DNA of 6,451 nucleotides from Bacillota bacterium (GTDB lineage: Bacteria; Bacillota_B; Desulfitobacteriia; Desulfitobacteriales; Desulfitobacteriaceae), in the NCBI GenBank assembly GCA_021779415.1, contig JAJYAS010000209.1:1-6451 (forward strand), in the 5' to 3' direction. Both the position numbers and the translations under genes were made by a program. Shown one piece after another: positions 1-5,566 of the stretch; the stretch's first letter is position 1, and the number at the start of each line of letters is the position of its first letter. The notes below the pieces were generated by a model, which worked only from the letters and a program-made list of their open reading frames with translations, ran no database searches and was not told the origin of the DNA.

Positions 1-1
1 G

Positions 2-535
2 TACTACCTTGAAAGGGCTGGAGGTGATACTAAAAGTGTGGTAGCTGGTGCTGCAATCGGAGCAGCGTTGGGAGGCGTTGGCGGCTACGCGTTGGGAAGT
101 ACGGTTGCAAGCCGCAAACAAAAATATATAAACGATGAAGATCGTCTAAATGGTGAAATACAGGTTTTTGAAAAATATAACACTGATCTGGAAGCATTTA
201 ACAAACAAACAGCATTTAAAATTCAAACATTGAATCAACAACTTGCAGATATCAACGCACAATCTGTTTCAACCAAAGATCGAGTAATCAGCCTTCAAAA
301 TAAACAGACTGAAATTAAAAAATGGATAAGTGAAGGGAACCAGCGAGAGGGACTTATAATTAAAGAGTTGGCAGGAATAGAAGATGATCAGAAGCGTTTA
401 AATCAACTTCCGGATCAGGCAAAAGTAGCTAAACTCAACCAGGAAGTCAGCACACTTAAACAGAAAATTGCTGAACTAGACAGTCAAAATACCCAAATGG
501 CCAAGTTAAGCGAATCAATGGTTTTGAGGAAGTAA
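2..535 (+). CDS. Glycine-zipper, coiled-coil envelope protein (probably 5'-partial)
   Basis: I do not recognise a named family. The frame is open from base 2 with no upstream stop, so the true start is probably outside the window. Near the visible N-terminus is a Gly/Ala-rich zipper (GAAIGAALGGVGGYALG), a pattern usual in membrane-associated or outer-membrane proteins. The remaining ~140 residues are rich in Lys, Glu, Gln and Leu with heptad-like spacing, which suggests a long coiled coil. An alternative start is GTG at 38, preceded by GGAGGTGAT at 20-28, but the spacing is long and the start would fall just before the zipper with no signal peptide. I favour a truncated lipoprotein because the next gene has signal, lipobox and then zipper in that order. 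The gene ends 2 nt before that partner, so the two are almost certainly co-transcribed. Function is unknown; a structural or scaffolding role in the envelope is inference only. Confidence 0.7.
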   Translation, partial: YYLERAGGDTKSVVAGAAIGAALGGVGGYALGSTVASRKQKYINDEDRLNGEIQVFEKYNTDLEAFNKQTAFKIQTLNQQLADINAQSVSTKDRVISLQNKQTEIKKWISEGNQREGLIIKELAGIEDDQKRLNQLPDQAKVAKLNQEVSTLKQKIAELDSQNTQMAKLSESMVLRK

Positions 536-537
536 CT

Positions 538-1086
538 ATGCGGTTAAAAATTGTAATTATCATCTCGCTGCCCGTTATTTTAACAGCATGTGCTGTGAGT
601 AGTGATCCCAGGCAGGGAGGGTTGATTGGGGGATTGTACGGTCTTAATAGTGGGGCCTATGACGCCCGTATCAAAAAGCGCCAGGATGAACTGAATGTTC
701 AGCGAAGTTTTAATCAGAAATTGAACGATCAGTCCACATCGTTGAAAAACGAAGCGCAGTTGCGATACCAAGAGTTGGCGTTGGAGCAACAACATTTGAA
801 CAGTATGGAATCGGATATTTCTGCTTTGGAATCAGATGTTAGTTATCTGAATGCCAAGTCTGATAAGCAAAAATCTGAAATTGCTTCTTTTAAAAAAAAG
901 ATCAATGATCAGAAAAAAAAGTTAAAAAAGCAGCACGATACCATTGCTGAATTAAATGCTTCTAGTGGAAGTAACCTTGACCCGAAGCGTTATCAGATGC
1001 TTAAGCAAGAGAGAGACCATCTATATGAGGAATATAAAAAATTGCTTGAATATTGGAAAAACCTTTCTGATGCTACAAATAATTAG
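538..1086 (+). CDS. Glycine-zipper, coiled-coil lipoprotein
   Basis: The 182-residue product begins with a signal peptide: MRLK, a hydrophobic stretch, then the lipobox LTAC with Cys18 as the lipidation site. Residue +2 is Ala, not Asp, so by the Lol rule outer-membrane sorting is expected. Residues about 27-40 form a short glycine zipper (GGLIGGLYGLNSG). From about residue 45 to the end the protein is charged and heptad-like (Lys/Gln/Glu/Leu, with a Lys-rich run near 118-132), consistent with a long periplasmic coiled coil. The start is supported by the purine-rich GAGGAAG at 526-532, 5 nt before ATG. The motif after the zipper (Arg-x-Lys-Lys-Arg-Gln then Leu-Asn) resembles the upstream protein (Ser-Arg-Lys-Gln-Lys-Tyr, later Arg-Leu-Asn), so the two are probably paralogues. 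The specific role is unknown. Confidence 0.85.
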   Translation: MRLKIVIIISLPVILTACAVSSDPRQGGLIGGLYGLNSGAYDARIKKRQDELNVQRSFNQKLNDQSTSLKNEAQLRYQELALEQQHLNSMESDISALESDVSYLNAKSDKQKSEIASFKKKINDQKKKLKKQHDTIAELNASSGSNLDPKRYQMLKQERDHLYEEYKKLLEYWKNLSDATNN

Positions 1087-1204
1087 AGTGTTAACCAGCC
1101 CTTTTAGTGTATTACTTGCTATTTGAATATATTTTTTAAAATTCAATCAATTATAAAATTATTAGCAATAACAAGTACAGCCTTGAAAGGTCTGGAGTGT
1201 TAAC
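1086..1204. repeat. Imperfect palindromic element bounded by GAGTGTTAAC direct repeats
   Basis: The 10-mer GAGTGTTAAC occurs at 1086-1095, overlapping the stop codon of the lipoprotein gene, and again at 1195-1204. Between them the sequence folds on itself. CCAGcCCTTT (1095-1104) pairs with AAAGGtCTGG (1186-1195), 9 of 10 pairs. TACTTGcTATT (1113-1123) pairs with AATAaCAAGTA (1167-1177), 10 of 11. TTGAAT (1123-1128) pairs with ATTCAA (1141-1146) nearer the centre. No reading frame is present. It could be a small mobile element, with the direct repeats as a target duplication, or a 3'-end structure of the lipoprotein transcript. It lacks the GC stem plus U-run of an intrinsic terminator. Confidence 0.55.
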
Positions 1205-1226
1205 TTGATGTTCAAGTCTTTTATAC

Positions 1227-1415
1227 TAAGGCGTCCAAATACCGCATAAAATCATTATCCGGTATTTGGCTTCGAACCATGCGAGTCACCAGTTGATGTA
1301 TGATTTGTGGCCATTCTATGGGCTATGTTCCGCTCGGACATATTGGCTACAGACATATGATATCAAAATCCCGGATAAGAAATATCGTTATTTTAGGCCA
1401 TTTTTAGACGCCTTA
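1227..1415. mobile_element. MITE M1 (TA-flanked, IS630/mariner-like)
   Basis: This 189-bp non-coding element has terminal inverted repeats: the left end TAAGGCGTCCAAA mirrors the right end TTTTTAGACGCCTTA, 12 of 13 positions. Each end is bordered by TA, the target duplication expected of IS630/Tc1-mariner transposition. A second copy lies at 3724-3910 in the same orientation with about 6 substitutions and 2 single-base indels. Internal structure is extensive. CCAAATACCG (from 1235) has a perfect mirror CGGTATTTGG nearby, TTATCCGG pairs with CCGGATAA far downstream, and a central stem pairs TATG(T)TCCG with CGGACATA. No transposase frame exists, so it would need a transposase supplied elsewhere. 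The family assignment rests on the TA flanks and is inference. Confidence 0.75.
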
Positions 1416-1416
1416 A

Positions 1417-1530
1417 ACTAGTGAGGCTTTCATCCCCTTTTTTGATGATAAATTGTGTTAACATATGCTCGCACCTCCCAGGTGATTGTTATAATTCGAG
1501 TATTATAACACAATATAGATATTAATTCAA
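1417..1530 (+). repeat. Structured intergenic repeat H1
   Basis: This is a 114-bp segment with an ungapped second copy at 3543-3656 (98 of 114 identical by my count). It folds in layers. The outer stem is ATTGTGTTA (1452-1460) with TAACACAAT (1506-1514). The middle stem is ATGCTCG (1465-1471) with CGAGTAT (1497-1503). The apical hairpin is CACCT (1472-1476), loop CCC, AGGTG (1480-1484). Compared with H2, pairs 1470/1498 and 1471/1497 change on both sides while keeping pairing (C-G to T-A, G-C to A-T). It begins 1 nt after the MITE and ends 84 nt before the acnX start codon, so it may be in the mRNA leader. No U-run follows it, so it is not a classical terminator. Strand is assigned from the downstream gene only. 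Confidence 0.7.
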
Positions 1531-1603
1531 TATGTTATATTGACTAATAAGTAAATTATGCCACGGATTCAGGGAAAACTCAAACAGATATTCAAAGATC
1601 ATT

Positions 1604-1611
1604 AGGATGAG
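1604..1611 (+). promoter_or_regulatory. Ribosome binding site of acnX large subunit
   Basis: AGGATGAG lies 3 nt before ATG at 1615, with the AGGA core 7 nt before it. It fixes the start of the AcnX large subunit. The surrounding 1593-1613 segment resembles 3709-3729 (16 of 21 positions), at nearly the same distance from the respective H repeat. I see no convincing -35/-10 pair in the AT-rich stretch 1531-1592; TTGACT at 1540-1545 lacks a well-spaced -10. Confidence 0.65.
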
Positions 1612-1614
1612 TCA

Positions 1615-2883
1615 ATGGAACTGACAAGAACAGATAAAGAAATGCGGGATGGAAAATTCGGTAGATTGTCTGCCGAGGCGATGGATTTTCTGATTAAATT
1701 CGGAGAAGCGTATGACGCCAGGAATATGATTGATCTTGATTATGCCTATGTGTATCTCGCCGATATCAATATCTGGCGGAAAAATAGTAATTCCCACGAT
1801 CTATTGGAAGAAGTCAAAAAAGAAAAAGTGAAATGCAGAATTCCCACTACGTCCTGGATTGTGGGCACTGAAATTGACAGGGGGCTATACGTTCAAAACT
1901 GCTATCCCCAAGAGAGCATTGATCAAATTGATAAAGAAACGGAAATCTGCCGGGAATTGGGTATTATTTGCATAAATACATGCACGCCCTATCTGGTCGG
2001 TGATATGGCCACTCCCGCGTTGGGGTCGCATATTGCCTCTATTGAAAGTTCCGCCGTGACTTATTTCAACAGTATTCAAGGGACACGATGCAATAGGGAT
2101 GGAATCAGTGCTTTTTTCGCTTCTCTGACGGGGCGTTATCCCAATTTTGGCATGCACCTTGACGAAAACCGAAAGGGCAAATATTTATTTGATATCAAAG
2201 CGGAACTAAACGATTCGGCGGATTATTCAGCGTTAGGATATTACATCGGAAAAGTCTCCGGCCTGGATGTACCGGTTCTGAAGGGACTGGGCAGGCCGTC
2301 CGTCGAGGAAGCGCAGAAGCTGTGTTCCGCGATGGCTGTGGGGGGAGCGGTCTCACTGGCTCATATCATTGGCGTCACTCCCGAGGCTCCTAATGAGGAA
2401 GCGGCTTTTCATGGAGATAGACCCGTAGAAATTTTTAAAGTCACAAATAAGGAAATTGAAACCGTGTACGATGAATTTCATTCGTCGGTGGATGACATTC
2501 ACTTCGTCTGTCTGGGATGTCCGCACGCTTCGATCCACGACCTGAAAAAATACGCAGAGCTATATGATGGCAGGAGAGTAGCGGACAATGTCACCGTATG
2601 GGTAATGACCGCCCCGCAAAACATTTTCCTGGCCGAGTCGTGTGGTTTCTCTCGAATACTGAAAAACGCCGGAGTCACCTTGCTCAGCACCTGTCCGATG
2701 GTGAATCCCGGCACTCCCGGACCAATCCATACATTTACAAACAGAGAGTATTCAGTGGGAAATTTCGCCACCAACTCGATGAAGCTTGTCTACTACGCGA
2801 GAAACTGCATGCGACCGGGAAAGACGTTTCTGGGAAGAGCCGAAAAATGCGTGGAATCCTCAATCTCTGGAAAATGGCTTTAA
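1615..2883 (+). CDS. Aconitase X (AcnX) large/catalytic subunit (DUF521)
   Basis: AcnX enzymes are iron-dependent hydro-lyases of the aconitase superfamily. Known members dehydrate cis-3-hydroxy-L-proline in bacteria or mevalonate 5-phosphate in archaea. The 422-residue length fits the stand-alone catalytic subunit. Family signatures appear in order: NTCTPYL (121-127), the ESSAVTYFNS block (144-153), LTGRYPNFGMHLDENR (171-186), LGCPHAS (300-306) and STCPMVNPG (358-366). Cys123, Cys302 and Cys360 sit in the conserved blocks where the family places metal-site cysteines. Differences from the pattern I remember are SIQGTRCNRDG in place of a usual G-A-R-T-N-R-E-G and ALGSHIA in place of G-E-H-I-A. 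The small subunit follows after 11 nt, so the two form an operon. No proline-catabolic or mevalonate gene is adjacent, so the substrate cannot be assigned. The SD AGGATGAG supports the start. Family confidence is high and specificity is unknown. Confidence 0.93.
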   Translation: MELTRTDKEMRDGKFGRLSAEAMDFLIKFGEAYDARNMIDLDYAYVYLADINIWRKNSNSHDLLEEVKKEKVKCRIPTTSWIVGTEIDRGLYVQNCYPQESIDQIDKETEICRELGIICINTCTPYLVGDMATPALGSHIASIESSAVTYFNSIQGTRCNRDGISAFFASLTGRYPNFGMHLDENRKGKYLFDIKAELNDSADYSALGYYIGKVSGLDVPVLKGLGRPSVEEAQKLCSAMAVGGAVSLAHIIGVTPEAPNEEAAFHGDRPVEIFKVTNKEIETVYDEFHSSVDDIHFVCLGCPHASIHDLKKYAELYDGRRVADNVTVWVMTAPQNIFLAESCGFSRILKNAGVTLLSTCPMVNPGTPGPIHTFTNREYSVGNFATNSMKLVYYARNCMRPGKTFLGRAEKCVESSISGKWL

Positions 2884-2894
2884 GGGGTATTTTT

Positions 2895-3302
2895 ATGGAA
2901 AATATGCGATTTACTGGTAGGATAATCGTTAAAGGCGAAGTGTCGGGAAAGGCTCTCGTGGCGACCGAGCCAGTTAGCTTCCTGGGGATGGTGAATTATA
3001 AAAATGGCACTTTCGATTATCCTGACCATGAATTGGAAGGGCAAACGATAAAAGATAGGATTCTTGTCTATCCATTTGGGAAAGGCTCAAGTGGAGATAC
3101 TCTAAGAATGTGGATGCTTGAAGCGTTCAATAAAAAGCCTGCCGCAATTCTTTTTAATAAGGCGGAGCCTATTCATGTGCAGGGCGCGATATTGCTTAAT
3201 ATACCAACTTTATACGGTTTCGGGGTGGATATTTGCAAAATAATAAAAACAGGTGATAATATTTTCATTAGGAACAATATTGTGGAAGTGAATTCCCCAT
3301 GA
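2895..3302 (+). CDS. Aconitase X small/swivel subunit (DUF126)
   Basis: The 135-residue product matches the swivelling small domain of AcnX, which closes over the large subunit to build the active site. Recognisable parts are the N-terminal GRIIVKGEVSGKALV strand region (8-22), EPVSFLGMVNYKNGTFDYPDH (25-45), LEGQTIKDRILVYPFGKG (47-64) and the GKGSSGDT loop (62-69) that carries the family's active-site Ser. The C-terminal half (ILFNKAEPIHVQGAILLNIP) is also typical. The usual SFxGGVD region reads SFLGMVN here, a divergent version. I start it at ATG 2895 because AAGGGG (2882-2887) lies 7 nt upstream. The frame stays open back to 2598, but that extension lies inside the large-subunit gene in another frame and has no family match. 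Separate large and small genes mark the two-subunit type of AcnX rather than the fused one. Confidence 0.92.
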   Translation: MENMRFTGRIIVKGEVSGKALVATEPVSFLGMVNYKNGTFDYPDHELEGQTIKDRILVYPFGKGSSGDTLRMWMLEAFNKKPAAILFNKAEPIHVQGAILLNIPTLYGFGVDICKIIKTGDNIFIRNNIVEVNSP

Positions 3303-3348
3303 ACAAGCGCGAGAAAAGATGTTGCTGGAAATGCGCAGACCACTGATG

Positions 3349-3455
3349 TTAGGCAACTCAAAACAAATAATCTCCCATGAACTTCTTAATTTCCCTCTTG
3401 TGATGGGGGGATGGTGTTAAGCTTGCTGGTACAATAATTCATGTGAGTTGCCTTA
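3349..3455. repeat. Inverted-repeat element after the acnX operon
   Basis: TTAGGCAACTC at 3349-3359 is mirrored by GAGTTGCCTTA at 3445-3455 (10 of 11). The interior contains a second pairing, ATCTCCCAT with ATGGGGGGAT, allowing a wobble and a bulge. No reading frame is present. It starts about 47 nt after the stop of the AcnX small subunit. It may be another miniature element, whose end begins like the M elements (TAAGGC), or a transcript 3'-end structure. Confidence 0.45.
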
Positions 3456-3457
3456 TA

Positions 3458-3495
3458 CTGCAAGCGGTTTCAAATTCATTGAGTCGCTCGTGCAG
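3458..3495. repeat. Hairpin
   Basis: CTGCA-AGCG (3458-3466) pairs with CGCT (3485-3488) and TGCAG (3491-3495) across an 18-nt loop, with a 2-nt bulge on the 3' side. It is next to the preceding inverted repeat. No T-run follows immediately, although GTTTTTG lies a few bases on, so a weak terminator is possible but not established. Confidence 0.3.
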
Positions 3496-3542
3496 ACCAG
3501 TTTTTGAAAGAAGTACTCCTATATAAATGCTAAGCCAGAATG

Positions 3543-3656
3543 ACTAGTAAGACTTTCATTCCCTTGTTTGATGATAAACTGTGTTAACATATGCTTACAC
3601 CTCCCGGGTGATTGTTGTTATGTAAGCATAATAACACAATATAAATATTAATTCAA
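3543..3656 (+). repeat. Structured intergenic repeat H2
   Basis: This is the second copy of H1, same length and orientation, offset by exactly 2126 bp. The outer stem is TGTGTTA (3580-3586) with TAACACA (3632-3638). The middle stem is a perfect 9-bp pair, TATGCTTAC (3590-3598) with GTAAGCATA (3622-3630). The apical part CACCT/GGGTG (3598-3610) keeps pairing through a T-G wobble. The CACCTCCC segment is identical in both copies. No gene follows for about 360 bp, so if H is a leader element this copy is orphaned. If H is instead a mobile repeat, the location is unremarkable. Confidence 0.7.
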
Positions 3657-3723
3657 AACGATCAATTCAGATATAAAATAGCTTATTTATAGTCAAGAAA
3701 ATTTTGTCCAACGATCATAAGGT
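3657..3723 (+). other. Possible relic of a gene leader downstream of H2
   Basis: CAACGATCATAAGGTTAAGGC (3709-3729) resembles the acnX leader end at 1593-1613 (16 of 21). It lies 53 nt after H2, against 63 nt after H1. The intervening AT-rich stretch shows only patchy similarity. The segment now runs straight into MITE M2, which begins at 3724. This could be a decayed copy of the acnX leader with its gene lost, or chance similarity in AT-rich DNA. Confidence 0.25.
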
Positions 3724-3910
3724 TAAGGCGTCCAAAACCGTATAAAATCATTATCCGGTATTTGGCTTCGAACCATACGAGTCACCAGTTATGTATGATT
3801 TGTGGCCATTCTATGGGCTATGTTCCGCTTGGACATATTGGCTACAGACACATGATATCAAAATACCGGATAAGGAATATCGTTATTTTAGGCCATTTTT
3901 AGACGCCTTA
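3724..3910. mobile_element. MITE M2 (second copy)
   Basis: This 187-bp copy of M1 has the same TA-bordered ends (TAAGGCGTCCAAA and TTTTTAGACGCCTTA) and the same orientation. It is about 95% identical to M1, which suggests recent amplification. Relative to M1 it lacks one T in the left internal stem and one G near 3790. It lies between H2 and the gene at 4018, whereas M1 lies on the outer side of H1. The 107 nt from here to the start codon at 4018 hold only that gene's leader; I found no clear promoter. Confidence 0.75.
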
Positions 3911-4017
3911 TCACAAGGTGGCTTTTCGTTCAGGCACTAAAGTAGTATCAAAAATATACAGCGATCGATTAACCAGCGCACTGCCAATACGAGATCAAGG
4001 ATTGCTGAGGAGACAAT

Positions 4018-5520
4018 ATGGAAAAGAATCCTTTGTTCGATGACATTCTGCCCGAATTTGCCGTAGGTATCGAGGTTCCGTATGATTTGAGGTTTATAAA
4101 TATGGTCACGGATTGGTTGAGCGGGCTTGCGGCACTGGCCGGCGGTACCTCGAAGGAAATAAACGGATTGTGTCTGGCCCTCGACGAGACGCTGACATTT
4201 CTGATCCATTCGTATCCGGATGCCGAAGCGTGGGAGCGTATACGCATCGAATTCCTGCTTTTGATGGGCGGCGTGCTCCAAATCATAGCGACCAACACAG
4301 GACCTCCCGTACACCTTGAGCGAATTCCGATGTACAATCCTCAGGCTCCTTCGGAATCGGATATAGATGGACTGTGGTACTTCTTAGCCCGCGAGGCTGT
4401 GGACGACCTCACATTCGAGAATCTTGGCATGGAGGGGTGGCGCGCGATCATCAAGACAAGGCTTGCCTCAGCTGCATTTGAAAAAAAAGCGCCATTAGAG
4501 GCTGCAGACTCGCAGCCTGCCGGGAAAATGACTTTTTCAACCCGGATCGCCGTTCCCGAAGATGCGGCTGGGCTCGTGGACCTGACCTATGACACATACC
4601 GTTATTCCTATCCGGTGGAAGAGTTTTATAATGAGTCTCTACTCAGGCGGACACTGGAAGAAGGCAAAATCATTTCCGTGGTGGTGGAAGCTGAAGGCGT
4701 CATCGTCGGGAATTCATCCTCTAGAGTACTTCAGAAAAGACCTCGATGTGCTTATTTAGGTGCTTTCATGATCAGACGCGCCTTCCGCTATTCCCGTGCA
4801 ATCCTCCATTTGATCAACGCAATCGATCGTCATATCAATAGTGCATTTCTTCCCGTGGATTTGTACTACGCTACAATAGTCACCACGCACTCTAGTTCCC
4901 AAAAAGTAGGAGCCAAATTGGGATTCATGCCGCTGGCCCTACTCCTGGCCGTAGGCGCCGCAAGAGACTACCGCGGCATGAAGATATCGGATGGCGATAG
5001 GGAGAGCTTCCTCATCTACGTTCGCTTTGCCGCCCCCCCGAAGTTGCCCGTTGCATACCTGCCTGAGAGACACCACGCCGTCATGGCCGGGTTGCTCACC
5101 CAAGTCGGATTTGATTCTATTCTATCAGCGGAAGAGGCGACTCCTGTGGCCGAATCCTCCGAGTTTTCCGTGGAGGAGGATGTGAATGAAGGGAGCGCCT
5201 ACATCATGGCAACCCAATTGGGACGGGATTGGGGCAAGCAGTTGCGTAAGAAAATCTTCAGCTTAAAAGCGGGAGGGCTTCATACTGTCATCATCCTCAT
5301 CCCCGCTTGGCATCCCACACCGCCCGGTCTCGACCATGAAATGGGAAGCCTCAACACCATTTTCACTGGCTTCAAGCCTGTATCGTCCCAAGAATGTTAT
5401 CTCGTCTACAGCTCGTTGTCGGGCACTGTGGATTTCGAGCGCATCTGCATTGCGGATCCGCTTGCCCAGAAGCTCAAGGAGCACGTCAGGCGGCTCTACA
5501 CCGAGATGATGGTGGAATAA
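4018..5520 (+). CDS. RsbW-like ATPase domain / GNAT-like domain fusion protein
   Basis: A 500-residue cytoplasmic protein with three parts. Residues about 15-150 resemble RsbW-type anti-sigma/serine-kinase ATPases. The N-box region is LCLALDETLTFLIHSY (51-66), the G1 region is ATNTGPPVHL (91-100) and the last block is DGLWYFLAREAVDD (117-130). The Mg-binding Asn of the N box is replaced by Phe61, and the Asp of the D-x-G motif by Asn93, so ATP binding may be lost. Residues about 171-335 resemble a GNAT acetyltransferase: an RIAVPEDAAGL start, SYPVEEFY, and a THSSSQKVGAKLGF segment near 290-303. The usual acetyl-CoA loop (R/Q-x-x-G-x-G/A) is not visible; RAFRYSRAIL stands there. Residues about 340-500 form a C-terminal domain of unknown role. 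GAGGAGA (4007-4013) supports the start. It is monocistronic as far as visible. A regulatory or sensing role is inference. Confidence 0.75.
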   Translation: MEKNPLFDDILPEFAVGIEVPYDLRFINMVTDWLSGLAALAGGTSKEINGLCLALDETLTFLIHSYPDAEAWERIRIEFLLLMGGVLQIIATNTGPPVHLERIPMYNPQAPSESDIDGLWYFLAREAVDDLTFENLGMEGWRAIIKTRLASAAFEKKAPLEAADSQPAGKMTFSTRIAVPEDAAGLVDLTYDTYRYSYPVEEFYNESLLRRTLEEGKIISVVVEAEGVIVGNSSSRVLQKRPRCAYLGAFMIRRAFRYSRAILHLINAIDRHINSAFLPVDLYYATIVTTHSSSQKVGAKLGFMPLALLLAVGAARDYRGMKISDGDRESFLIYVRFAAPPKLPVAYLPERHHAVMAGLLTQVGFDSILSAEEATPVAESSEFSVEEDVNEGSAYIMATQLGRDWGKQLRKKIFSLKAGGLHTVIILIPAWHPTPPGLDHEMGSLNTIFTGFKPVSSQECYLVYSSLSGTVDFERICIADPLAQKLKEHVRRLYTEMMVE

Positions 5521-5566
5521 CAGGGACAGAGCACCGCCGAAGAAAATCCAGCAAAGTAAAAGAAAG

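Noticed and set aside
1086..1204. Integron attC site suggested by GTTAAC boxes around a palindrome
   Set aside because: The boxes do not fit GTTRRRY and RYYYAAC in the required arrangement, and neither integrase nor cassette array is visible.
1273..1297. tRNA-like 3' end (GGCTTCGAACC followed by CACCA) inside M1
   Set aside because: No matching 5' acceptor strand, D-arm or anticodon arm is present upstream, so it is probably chance or part of the MITE fold.
1452..1514. H1 hairpin as an intrinsic terminator
   Set aside because: The stem is AT-rich and layered, with no U-run after it, so it does not fit a Rho-independent terminator.
2598..2894. N-terminal extension of the AcnX small subunit overlapping the large subunit gene
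   Set aside because: The frame is open, but it lies in the +3 frame of a well-conserved gene, has no family match, and ATG 2895 has its own SD.
3173..3361. Small reverse-strand reading frame across the end of the AcnX small subunit
   Set aside because: It is antisense to a conserved coding region, with no RBS or recognisable motif.
1227..3910. Composite transposon with M1 and M2 as mobile ends carrying acnX
   Set aside because: The two copies are MITEs with no transposase, and each has its own TA flanks. This is better explained by two separate insertions.
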